From Limonium bicolor (lineage: Eukaryota > Streptophyta > Magnoliopsida > Caryophyllales > Plumbaginaceae): a stretch of DNA of 64,000 bases. The notes under the pieces are model-generated. The model had not been told where the DNA came from, made no database searches, and saw only the letters and a program-made list of their open reading frames with translations. Positions 12,506 through 24,036 of the stretch are shown in pieces (the first letter of the stretch is position 1; each line of letters opens with the position of its first letter). Location: contig CM041776.1 of the NCBI GenBank assembly GCA_023374045.1, forward strand, positions 353,088,296 through 353,152,295, in the 5' to 3' direction. The translations under genes and the position numbers were made by a program.

Positions 12506-13236
12506 TTTTTTTTTTTATAGCACAAGGCCCGAAAATAGGCAAAGCCTAAAGCCGCAAAGCGGTCAACAACACAACAAAGCAAAAACATACGAGACATACC
12601 TCTCTAGCTTTCCAGCCAGACCTACAAGACAACTCCTTACGATCTCATTCTTACTCTATTCTTACTCCTAGATGCAACCTTGCTAATACGAGAAAACTTG
12701 CTAAACCCTACTAGATACTTCCTATTCCCCCCCCTTCTAGAACTACATCTAGAAATGGAATGAGCGCCGCTTTCTGCATCTACCTCACTCTCAGCCTTTG
12801 ACTCTTGGCTTCCTAATCGGGAACTCGCTCTCTGCTCCCGGATAATTTCTTAAAATTACTTAAAGCGAGTCCTTCATCTCGCACATGGCACCCAAGCTTC
12901 TTAGCCAGCAGGAGAGTCTGCCTTGCTTCTTCTTTGACAAATCCTCCTCTAGGCAACCCGCCGGCTGAGAGGGACCTCTAGTCGGCTTAAATCCCGGAGG
13001 AAACACTGGATCTTCAAAAAGGTTCCTGAGATCATCGCCTTCCACCCCAGCATCCACATACTCAAACTAGAGAGGGGCATGCACACAATCCAGGAGCAGG
13101 TTCCCATCCTCAAACGCTGCAAGATGGGATCTAAGCCGGTCCTAGGCACATCTCTATGACCAATACTTCCATATTGTGGGATTTCTTCTTCCGAACTAGG
13201 CCACCCCTTCCTCAAAATATCACCAGCGGCCTACGA
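12506..13236 (-). pseudogene. LINE-derived retrocopy inside LTR3
   Basis: Same insert as in LTR1 and LTR2, with frame-breaking indels and a deletion of about 40 bp near its right end (around 13,220). It shares both boundaries with the other two copies, so it descends from one insertion. Confidence 0.7.
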
Positions 13237-15097
13237 GTTTGTCTCTCTATTTGCTACTGTTCAAGCCTATGATACAACATATATTTATAATGGTTTTCTC
13301 CAAATCATATTATCAAATTGACTTTCCGCAAACTAGATTTTGTTATGGTTGGGAACCAACAATTTCACTGCATAATTATGTATCGGACGTGATTTGCAAA
13401 TCTATTTCACAAAACCTCAAAATTTGTTGTCGGACTTTTGCAGTGTTTATGTTCTATTAATTGCACGGTCATTGTCAGCTATCTATTTCGTTTTGTTCTT
13501 CTGGCATTGACTCTCATATAATAATACTCTATAAAAATGACTACTAGTCTCTCAATGGAGTTTTGTAGTGAAGATGATCTATTTTTATCTTACGCTTATA
13601 TATATGATCATTATTTTATTTTCTGGGGGTGGTCTATATGTATTTCGTATCTTACATTCACCTAGGTTTCTATGAGAAATATAAATATATTTAGTATAGT
13701 GTTTTGAGTGATGTATTGTCTTCACTGGAAAGCATCTATTTGATTGTCTACATTTTGCAGCCGGGGGAATTGTTTCCTTTATATTTATTATTTTATCGCA
13801 TATATGATAAAAGTTGTAAAGCTTATTAACTTATAATATTTTCCGAGATGGTAGCTTGTTACGTATTTATGAGTCTGTCTTCGTATGATTTGATTACGCT
13901 TGTATATTCAAATTTTAATTTCGATTTATATAAATATTCGGTGATACAAATTTTCTATTTATATTTTGGGAAGGTCTTTCATTTGATCGTTATCTGATAT
14001 ATATTATTAATTTAATTCAAATCTTTAGTTATGATTCTGTAACTTTGTTTTGGGACCTAGTTTATTGCTTTCTGAGCTGTGGATGACTGGGTCGAGTTAT
14101 CCTGTAGCGCGCTGCGTAGAACATCCTTCTGTATCTGTATCACGGGCATCTCCCCGTTCTGTTATCTGGGGTCGACGGACCCATTCTGTTATCTGGAGTC
14201 CACAGACTCATTCTGTTATCTGGGGTCTTCAGACCCGTTGTGTTATCTGAGGTCTCATGACCTATTCTGTATGCTCTGAACTAGGGTCCCTTAAAAACTT
14301 TGTTTTCGATAACGTTCTCATGTGTATAAGATTCTGATTTGCTTCTATTCAGTTTTGAGCATTGGCAGCTTCTGACATGAGACCCTGCTTTGTGCTTTAT
14401 CTCATTCTGTGAGTGTGGCTTCAACTTCGTTCGTCTCCTCTATTTTGTCAGCCTTGGTTTATGGTTTCTGTTTTGTGAAGATTAGATTTGTATTGCAAAT
14501 GAGCTTTGTAAAGAAACTATGCTTATGTTTTGTTTCCTTCTTCTGATGGTCTATATATGACTTATGATTTCTAAAAAGCCTTATGGTTTCTATAAAAATC
14601 TTCCATTGTCAAGCTATACCTTTGCGACCTCTGTTTCACTCTGCTTTGTATTTGACTTCGCATCGTTTTGGGGTGCTTCTATCTAATTTTGATTCTGAAT
14701 TTGATTTGCTAACTTATGTCTATATAAGCTATGTTCTGTAAAAATGTTTTGAGCATGCTTATGTTGATGAAATTTATCACTTACTGAGCTGTGGTTTGCT
14801 CACCCCTATATTCCGTCTGATTTGCAGGTTTTAACTCCTGGTTGGAGATTCAGCTTTTGTGTTTGGTTTTGGCTTTTCAGTTTTGTACAATGTAATGTCG
14901 GCTTTGAGGTGCATTTGTATTTAGCTTTTGTTTGTATTTGGCATCTGTTGTAATTTGTAAAACAAGTTGTAATATTTTGTGGATATAAGAGTTTAGTTTT
15001 GTTTTGGGATTCGTTAGTGTGTAGCCTTGTGTGTCTTAAGTAGTAAGCACGTGGCGTGTGACGGTCTCGAAACCAGGGTGGTTTTTGGGTCATTACA

Positions 15098-15790
15098 TTT
15101 AGTGGTATCAGAGCTAGGTTTGGTTTTCATTGGGTTTGTGGGCGTCTGCATGTCTATGCTTCTGTGTCTTTGCCTGCTATATGCTATGTATTGACTGTTG
15201 CGTGATTTGTCTGCTATCTAGTGCCTGTTATGTGTGTCTGCTCTGTGGTTGTCCGCCAGCAGAGTAGCGCAACGGAAGCGTAGTGTTTGTCTGTGTGTAT
15301 TCTGAGTTTTGAGTGTGAGTTTAAGGGAGTCAGGTCCTTTGGGTAAGGATGTTGTTGGGAGTTCAAGTGTGATGTTGTGAGCTTTGGTGGTGTGTTTGTG
15401 TGGTGTGTGGTGTGTGAGTTCAGATGTGTTTGGGCTGTGTGATGTGAGCGAGAGGTGTGCTTGGTCCTTTGGATGAGAACGCCCTCCAAGAGTTGAGAGT
15501 TGTCTGGATTTTAGGCCGAGCCCTTAGAAGTTTCTGCTACGTTCTCTGTCCGTCAGCAGCGAGTTTGAGTGTTGTTCCTGTTCCTTCAGACTTGGCCTTA
15601 ATGATCTTCTACTTCGTTTCTTCTAACAGTTCTGAGAGATAGCTTTTTGTGAGTTTCAACCATCTGAGAGGTGTGAGATTCCTTCCGTGTGTATTCGTGC
15701 TCGTAGTATTCTGGCACTGGAAGTGCATTTGTTCGTATTCTGAGTTTCATTGAATTTCAAGGATGAAATTCTTTTTAAAGAGGGGTATAA
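15098..15790 (+). mobile_element. Internal domain 3
   Basis: Intact primer-binding site TGGTATCAGAGC at 15103-15114, gene-free body, a polyprotein-end string reading NFKDEILFK, and purine tract GAGGGGTATAA before LTR4. Length 693 bp. Confidence 0.85.
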
Positions 15791-18700
15791 TGTTGTGCCC
15801 CAATTTTTTTTCTTCTTGTTTCTGATTTACAAAGGGAATTTATGACAATTCTAATTGTTATTATATTAGCTTCGGGAAAAAGGTCTTCTGTTTCGATTTT
15901 ATTTATGTTAGTAAAAGAATTACTAACTTCTCTTTTTTTCTTCCTCATTTTGATTAAGTATTCTTGCTTCTTTCTTTTATCTTATTTATTTTAAGTTAAT
16001 GAAGGGAGTTTTTAGTTTTTTTTTATTTTATTTCCTCCTCCCCCTCTTTGACGCATTGACGACACTTTAAACGCCCATTCTCCCTCCCCTCCTTGTTTCT
16101 TCTCTCCAAGTAAAGTTCGTCCCTTTGCATCCTTTTCATCCAATCTCTCTCAAGTCTAAATCGTTGGAATTATTTGCTTGTGGATCCGTTAGTCAGTCAA
16201 TGGTCTTCGAGGTTTGTAGATGTATATTTCCATTTTGTTTCTTGTTGAGTTCTTCTCTCTCCTTTTCTAATTTTGATTTTGGGAATTCTGGGATTATTCA
16301 GTTGAGAGTTCGTTGTTTGAGAAGGGATTCGGAGAGGGCGATGGGTGGAGTCTGTAGAAGAGATTTGGTTTGCGTCAGATGTGAGGTAGGTGGTAGATGG
16401 ATTCGGTATAGGTGTGTTCACCCATGGGGATTCTAGATCTTGTTTCGTTTCTAAAAGTGTTTGCTTTGATATTTGATTTCGATGTGAATCTGAATTGATT
16501 TTGATTTACGTTTTCACTCCGCTTAAACCCCATGATATTTTGTTTGACTGTCTACTTTGATATGGAAAGGGATATGTTAATTATAATTTCGAAAACTACT
16601 GTACGTGATAAACAAATACAATTTGGGGTAGCACTCCATCGATATTTTTCCTGATATAATCGTAACTTATGATTCTATAATCTGACATATCAGTTTCTGT
16701 GTTTAAATTGATCTTTTACTGTGCGGTAATATACGCCAGCGTATAACCGCCATTGCTTTACTGCCATGGACAGCTTTTGAATTATGATAATTAGCCGATT
16801 TTGTTATCTGCTCTACACCTGATTCTGTTGTTAGTATGTTGATTTTGAAGATATAGCTTTTATACGTTATTATATATACAAATATCCTTGTATGATTTAC
16901 ATATATTTGTCAATCATGCTTTTGCGCATTTGTTTTACTGTATTTTCTACGAAAATACTTTCGAGGTACACTACTATGTGTACATATTATGATTGTTAAA
17001 TTTCTATAATTTATACATTACATATTATAATTTCGTTTTGCCATCCAATCGACACGGAAAGCATTTAATTTTATAACAAATGTTTTGAAATTAGTAGGAG
17101 GTTGTTTTCTTTACGTTATTATTTAATCGTTTATATTATATAAGTTGTTAAGCTCACAAATTTACAATGTTTGCCGATAAGGTAGTTTATACATATGTTG
17201 TTAACTATCTATACGATCTGATATAAAGTTCGTATAATCTAATTTACTATTACGACTTATGTAAAATATTAAGTGGCATAGATTTTGATTTAAACTTTTG
17301 TAATGTTCTTCGTTTTACCCATTATCTATTATATTATTTTAATGGTGTTCTCAACCAGTTTGATCTTTACGTGTATATATATGAATTTACTTTTACGGTT
17401 TGTTTGACAAGTTGTACGTGACGGTACTTATTTTGTCTCTCTATTTGCTGCTGTTCAAACCTATGATACAACATATATTTATAATGGTTTTCTCCAAATC
17501 ATATTATCAAATTGACTTTCCGCAAACTAGATTTTGTTATGGTTCGGAACCAACAATTTCACTGCATAATTATGTATCGGACGTGATTTGCAAATCTATA
17601 TATTTCCCAAAACCTCAAAATTTGTTGTCGGACTTTTGCAGTGTTTATGTTCTATTAATTGCACGGTCATAGTCAGCTATCTATTTCGTTTTGTTCTTCT
17701 GGCATTGACTCCTCATATAATAATACTCTAAAAAAATGACTACTAGTTTCTCAATGGAGTTTTGTAGTGAAGATGGTTTATTTTTATCTTACGCTTATAT
17801 ATTGAAATACCCCGAACTTAAATATGGTGATTAAATTATTTTAGTATGGTATTTAAGGGTCTAATAGTGCCTAAGTAATCTGGGTAAGGAAAATAAATCC
17901 AAAAGAGATAAAGAAACGCTTAAAAAGCGAAAAAACGCTAAATAAGCGTTGAATAACCATAGGAGGTATAAGACCTCGGTTAGCATATTATGTGGATTCC
18001 TAGGGCTTAACAAGACCAAAATAATATATGGGAACAACTCCCGAAGAAAACGGATCCAAATAATGTATTAAAACGCTAATAGAGCTTTAGTGCGCGTTTT
18101 TCGAGAAAACCCGAAAACGTGATTTTAAGTGGTCAAACGAACCCGTAAAAATGATGAATCATCAAAGAACAATTATTAAGCATTAATGGAATCTTAATAA
18201 CCAATAAAATTAAGAAACGAGAAAATTCCGGAAAACGGGCCGGTTAGTGAATGGTACCCAAAACCGGGTAAATAACAGGCGTTTTCTGTAAAAGGCGAAA
18301 AACGCTCCAACTAGTAATACATGTGGGGGCCAGTTTTTAATGGGTTAATTAACCCTTCCCTCACACACACACACACAACTAACAAATAAGTAAATCAAAA
18401 AGCAAAAAGTAAAAGTACAAAAGTAAAAAGGGGGCTCTCTCTCCCTCACTCATTCTCCCTCTCTCTCTCCTATCCTTCTCCTTCCCCCACCGATTGCTCC
18501 CTCCTTCTCCTCTTGGCTGGTGATTTTTGAGAGATTCAACACCCATCCATGGCTTCCCCACTTCTCCTCCATGCTCTAGCCACATGTAAGCTCCAAATGC
18601 AAAACAAATTACATATTTGAACTCCCCTCATCATCCTCTACACTTCTCTCTTTTCAAAATCTCAAAATGAGGAATTTCACCTCCATGGGTTTTGCCCATT

Positions 18701-20006
18701 TGAAGAGAAAGTGGTACCAAATTAAAGCTTGGAGTCTCCTCTCTCCATTAAGGTAAAAATCTCCATAAAAGATGCAAGTTTTCTCCACTCCTTTTGGTAG
18801 CCGATTTTTAGCCCTTTGTAATGCCTTGTTTCTCTCTTCTCTTTTGAGCATCAATTTCACCTTGCAATGGTGGTGGATTCTCCTTCTTGAACCAAGGGCT
18901 AAAACCCCTCCTAAAACACAACAAAGGTAAACCCTAGAAACCTTGCTTTAAACATTTCAATGAACTAGCATAAATCTAAGGGTTAGTATATTAATTATAC
19001 TTGTGTTTGTGTGCTTTGGGTGATGGGAATGGAGTTTGGAAACTCCATTCCCCATATAGCCGATTTGTGCAAGAAAGAAGGAAGAGGAGAATTGGAAAAG
19101 AAATGAAGGAAAATAAGCTCAAGGTAAGAGCTCCTTCTTAATGCCTAATTTTAATGCGTTAGAGTAATGGGAATGGGTAAATGAATAAAAGAACCTAAAC
19201 AATTGTATTGGTATTGAAGTTTGTGAATTTTGAGTATTTGGGAACTAGTAAGTGAATCGTAGGCCTTAGAGCCAAGTATTGTGTATGAGTATTGGTATTG
19301 ATGTTTGGTGGAGTAATGATGCAATGAGCATTGATTTGTATTGCTGGTAGGACCCTTGTATGGGTGTGGCTAGATTAGGAATGATTTATGCAAGAAAAGA
19401 TGTATGTGGCTAAGTAAGGAAAGTAGGTGAACCATGGCAAAATTTTGGTAGGACTAGTGTATTTATGGATGATTTGGTGAATGGGAGAACCAAGGTGTGT
19501 ATTGGAGTTAGTAGAAATGATTAGTAACTATGGAATGGTAGTTGTGGTAAGAGGGTAAAGTATGTAAAAATCTGTAGCAAGAAGTGATAAAATGCATTGG
19601 AGAAACTAGGAGGAACTAGGTGTTTTGGAGAACTTAAAGTGTGTAGTAAACCACTTTGTAACAGATTTGGAGAGGAGCTAGATAAAGGGGAGGATTGAGT
19701 GGAAATAATGTAATGAGGATACTAGTAATGGTATTAGTAGTAGGAGTATTGAATTGGTAGAAGTTGGTTCAAAATCTGTAGCATAAGAGGAACAAAAACT
19801 GCTATGTGTGCAGGAATGGAAAGGGAGAAAATTGTGTAAATCCATATGAGAATGGGAAAAGGGATTTAGTAATGGATTTGGTGATGATGAATTAAGGTTT
19901 TAGGAAGCCTAAATGGCACTAAAACTGTGGGATTGCATGTAGGAATATTGGGGAAGAAATGGGTAAGGAAAGAAGTGAAAAAAATTTGTAGGCAAGTTCT
20001 GGACTG

Positions 20007-20195
20007 GACCGACCCAGAGGTTGGGTCGGTCGAAGCATAGACGATGGAACGTAAACTTTCTGGAATGGACAGACCCAGAGTGTATGGATCGGTCGGAACA
20101 GTTCTGGGTCGGTCGGAGAATTTCAGAGGACGGAAAACTTACTGGAATGGACCGACCCAAGGGGTTGGGTTGGGTCGGTCGGTGGGTCGGTCGGC
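20007..20195. repeat. GACCGACCC/GGGTCGGTC palindrome cluster in the solo LTR
   Basis: Perfect 9-bp arms GACCGACCC and GGGTCGGTC pair at 20007-20015 with 20023-20031, and again at 20150-20158 with 20172-20180. A weaker pair lies between them (about 20,068-20,096). The box CTGGAATGGACCGACCCA recurs with one change at 48,419-48,436 in a different LTR family. Confidence 0.75.
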
Positions 20196-21299
20196 CTAAC
20201 TTACAAAAAAAAATAACATAGTAATCATATGTATGTATATATAGATATGTACATATGTAAAGGACTTTAGTAATACACCATTAAAGTAACACCAATGATA
20301 AGAAAGTAAGTATATGAGTAGGAAAACAAGTATGAAAAGTATTAAGAAGTTGAGAGTATAAGAACATTAAGTATACCGGGATAACGGGGTAAGTACGGGA
20401 GTAGTGATTATTTGTGTATCGTATGAGCATAGTATTAATAACAATGTTGGAAACATTATCAGTGGAACAAGTGTGAACCAAGGGACAAGGGAACAGACGG
20501 TAAAGCTAACCCCGGTGAAAGGTATGATTTTCTCATGCTCCGTATGCTAACCGAGTTACGTTGATTTGGTGCTGTATGCCGGCTAATCAAGACTAAAGCA
20601 TGAAAACGGTTTATTGTCTTTCATTGTATGTCTTGATGTATGTTGTATGAGCTAACCCTTCTTGATTGATTGTGTGGCTTCACTTAGTGCGTAGACCGAC
20701 TCATAGATGAGTCGTGTTGTTTAGTGACTCGTAGTACGAGCTATGTTGTGAACTAACGGAAACGTAGAACACACTAAACTAACGGACCGATAAACAGTAA
20801 TGTAAACCAATGAACTCACTAGAATGTGAGAGAGTGTACGGGAGTGGTAACCTCCCGATAACGTAGGAGAACCAAAATGAACAATCCACAATCAATAAGT
20901 AGTGGAAGAATATAAATAAACCCCATTAGAGGAATTAAGGTTAGTGCAAGTCATGAACCATGAGAGTAGTAAAGAATGATGGGATCTTCAAACCCCTTAG
21001 CAAATTAGTCGACACACATGAGAGGACCCGACTGATGTGAGTAATGTCCCGAACATGAGAGTATTCGTACGTTAGGGAAACCCTTAAATCTAAAAATACT
21101 AGACGGTGTAATCCCTAGCTAGCTAAGTTGAGGTTATCGAGAGATACTTCTAGGCTAATCCATGAGATTGTAAGATAACTCCAAGAGAGGAGTGTTGAGA
21201 ATTGAGTAGTCCGAAAAAAAATTGACATTCGTATATGAGGAGCTGAGAGTGTATAGCCCTTTGTATTAGTAGGCCCGGTTGCGAGTCTGTGTATGACTC

Positions 21300-21560
21300 C
21301 GCTCGGAGGCCAAAAGTAATGAGTATCGAGTATTGCGTATGTATGAGTAAAGTAATGAGTATGAGTAATGGTAGTATGAGTATGTAATGAGTATCGAGCA
21401 TGAGAAGTACGAGTAAGGAGAAGAGTATGAGTACTGAGTATGCGAGAGCAAGTGATGAGTACTGAGTAAGAGTAAGCAGCAATTAGCAGTGTGTACTGAG
21501 TAAAGCATGAGTGAAATAACGAGTAAGGTATTGAGCGTAGTATGAGTAAAACATTGAGTA
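21300..21560. repeat. GAGTA-rich simple repeat
   Basis: Degenerate repeats of GAGTA/TGAGTAA/TGAGTAT fill this stretch of the solo LTR. Open frames here come from the low-complexity sequence and are not genes. Confidence 0.6.
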
Positions 21561-23747
21561 AGTAAGATTAAGCTTGGTGTAAGCCTTGTGAAACCGTGTA
21601 CGGAGAAAGAAAGAGCATCCGACGACCGGATGAACGAATAACTAAATGAACGGTTGACTAACAAATTGTTTTCCTTGGTAGGTATTGAACCTTGTATAAG
21701 TAAGTAAGTATTGTTGATTGTATTGTGTAGTAGTATGTATGTATGTATGCATGTAAAATGAACTCCATGTATATCCGACCCAAAGTAGTCGGTGTGTTAC
21801 CGCGGTTAGCACGCGGTATATGCGAATTTCATATGCAGCAATTTTGCTGAGCCCCTAGGGGCAACGTTTTTATTTTACAGGTATTCGAAGCTGACCACCG
21901 TTCGAGAGAGTAGGACTGGGATTGCTATGTAAGCATGGGTAGTTAATTATAGGATTTGTACTTGTATTGTAATGCGAAATTGGAAGTCCAAACTGTATCG
22001 GTAATTTAAGGATTGTAGTATACTCGGTATAGTATTGTATTGGAGTTGTAATTGAATTATGGTTGAGTATGCAAGGGGAAAGTAATGTATTGTGTAGAGT
22101 ACTCGGTATGTTCAATTCATCAGACCGATAGTATGTAGTAGTGTAGCTGGCCTTGTTAGTCACGGGGTGACTAGCGGCATTGTACACCCGCCGTTGTGAT
22201 GTATTATCCGCTGCGAAGGTAAGTATTTGTACAGTAATGACGGTATTAGCGATAGGGGTGTTACATATATGATCATTATTTTATTTTCTGGCGGTGGTCT
22301 ATATGTATTTCGTATCTTACATTCACCTAGGTTACTATGAGAAATATAAATATATTTAGTATAGTGTTTTGAGTGATGTATTGTCTTCACTGGAAAGCAT
22401 CTATTTGATTGTCTACGTTTTGTAGCCGGAGGAATTGTTTCCTTTATATTTATGATAAAAGTTTATAAAGCTTATTAACTTATAATATTTTCCGAGATGG
22501 TAGCTTGTTACGTATTTATGAGTCTGTCTCGTATGATTTGATATTACGCTTGTATATTCTAATTTTTAATTTCGATTTATATAAACTATTCGGTGATACA
22601 AATTTCTATTTATATTTTTGGGAAGGTCTTTCATGATCGTCGTTATCTGATATATATTATTATTTAATTCAAATCTTTAGTTATGATTCTGTAACTTGTT
22701 TTGGGACCTAGTTTATTGCTTTTGAGCCGTGGATGACTGGGTCGAGTTATCCCGTATCGCGTTGTGTAGGGCGTCCTTCTGTATCTGTATCACGGGTATC
22801 TCCCCGTTCTGTTATCTGGGGTCGACGAACCCATTATGTTGTCTGGAGTCGAAGTACTCATTCTGTTATCTGGGGTCTTCAGACCGTTCTGTTATCTGAG
22901 GTCTCATGACCTATTATGTATGCTTTGAACTAGGGTCCCTTAAAAACTTTGTTTTCGATAACGTTCTGATGTGTATAAGATTCTGATTTGCTTCTATTCA
23001 GTTTTGAGTGTTGGCAGCTTCTGACAGACCCTGCTTTGTGCTTTGTCTCATTCTGTGAGTGTGGCTTCAACTTCGTTCGTCTCCTCTGTTTTGTCAGCCT
23101 TGGTTTATGGTTTCCGTTTTGTGAAGATTAGATTTGTATTGCAAATGAGCTTTGTAAAGAAACTATACTAATGTTTTGTTTCCTTCTTCTGATGGTCTAT
23201 ATGTGACTTATGATTTCTAAAAAGCCTTATGGTTTCTGTAAAAGTCTTCCATTGTCAAGCTATACCTTTGCGACCTCTGTTTCACTCTGCTTTGTATTTG
23301 ACTTCGCATCGTTTTGAGGTGCTTCCATCTGATTTTGATTCTGAATCTGATTTGCTAACTTATGTCTATATAAGTTATGTTCTGTAAAATGTTTTGAGCA
23401 TGCTTATGCTGATGAAGTTTATCACTTACTGAGTTGTGGTTTGCTCACCCCTATATTCGTCTGATTTGCATTTTAGGTTTTTAACTCCTGGTTGGAGATT
23501 CAGCTTTTGTGTTTGGTTTTGGCTTTTCTGTTTTGTACACTGTAATGTCGGCTTTGAGGCCCATTTGTATTTAGTTTTTGTTTGTATTGGCATCTGTTTG
23601 TAATTTGTAAGACAAGTTGTAACATTATTGTGGATATATGAGTTTTAGTTTTGTTTTGGATTCGTTAGTGTGTAGCCTTGCGTGTCTTAAGTAGTAAACA
23701 CGTGGCGTGTGACGGTCTTAGAACCAGGGTGGTTTGGGGTCATTACA

Positions 23748-24036
23748 GTAACAATTTAATGGTTACTAAAAGTCATTAATAAAAACCAATTTGTTGTAGC
23801 GAAGAAATCTTCCGGTATGCTTGTTTGGTAATCGCGATTTAGAACCTGGCACTTGCGCCAGGTTCTTATATGGAGATGGGTAACTTTGTCATTTTGTGTT
23901 AGTGTGTAATTTATACCATATGTCAATATTTTATTGAAGAGAAATAAAAGAAAAAAGAAAAAAAAAAGGAATAAAAGGGATTGTCAAACCGTGTACGTGA
24001 GGGAGAGGTGTAGAGGAGTATGTGAGTGAGAGAGAA
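23748..24036. other. Flank of the LTR array with a 10-bp-arm hairpin
   Basis: No gene is visible. A perfect inverted repeat AGAACCTGGC/GCCAGGTTCT sits at 23841-23850 and 23857-23866 with a 6-nt loop. The remainder is AT-rich with a purine run. Confidence 0.5.

Larger units (their letters stand above)
10109..15097 (+). mobile_element. LTR3 of the tandem array (4,989 bp, with two inserts)
   Basis: The LTR holds a hAT insert (11291-12086) and the LINE retrocopy (12506-13236), so the basal length is near 3.46 kb. Hairpin cassette at about 14,142-14,262, with the first GGGTC/GACCC hairpin perfect here; TATA box at 14721-14728. Its 5' part shares diagnostic bases with LTR4 (GTTAGTCAGTC, CAGTTGAGAG, GTTCACCCATGG) while the LINE insert is shared with LTR1/LTR2, so it is a mosaic. 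Confidence 0.9.
17803..22265 (+). mobile_element. Solo LTR of a second long-LTR family (4,463 bp) with TATAT duplication
   Basis: It begins TGAAATACCCCG and ends GGGGTGTTACA, giving inverted ends, and is flanked on both sides by TATAT, a 5-bp target duplication. There is no primer-binding site, purine tract or coding frame inside. Near the 3' end a CTGAGCCCCTAGGGG...TTTTACAGGT block resembles the late-LTR block of the surrounding family. It also has a CA microsatellite (18,363-18,376), a GGTCGGTC palindrome region (20,007-20,195) and a GAGTA-rich stretch (21,300-21,560). Orientation is inferred from the late-LTR block. Confidence 0.85.
1..23747 (+). mobile_element. Tandem array of a non-autonomous Ty3-type LTR retroelement (4 LTRs, 3 full internal domains)
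   Basis: The same LTR-internal unit recurs with LTR starts at 245, 5165, 10109 and 15791, so the period is 4,920, 4,944 and 5,682 bp; the last value includes a 0.8-kb hAT insert. Each LTR begins TGTTGTGCCCC and ends GGGTCATTACA or close to it. Each internal domain starts with a TGGTATCAGAGC primer-binding site, complementary to the 3' end of initiator tRNA-Met, and ends with a codon string reading NFEDEILFK or a one-residue variant, then a purine tract. That string resembles the C-terminal end of Tekay/Del chromovirus polyproteins. No gag or pol lies between. The long-LTR, short-internal, gene-free design fits large non-autonomous derivatives (LARD-like). The array starts before base 1, so its left target duplication cannot be examined. 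Confidence 0.9.
15791..23747 (+). mobile_element. LTR4, right end of the array, split by a nested solo LTR
   Basis: The LTR runs 15791-17802 and resumes at 22266-23747, interrupted by another LTR. Basal length is about 3.49 kb, with no LINE insert (the joined empty site is at 17,421-17,440). Hairpin cassette about 22,790-22,910, TATA box 23367-23374. It ends CATTACA at 23747 and no primer-binding site follows, so this is the last LTR of the array. It is the most diverged copy. Confidence 0.88.

Noticed and set aside
451..17672. Many 60-120-codon frames within the long LTRs
   Set aside because: They differ between the four copies through indels, have no domain, and overlap LTR landmarks.
23841..23880. 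Helitron 3' terminal hairpin
   Set aside because: The hairpin is good, but no CTRR follows at the right distance.
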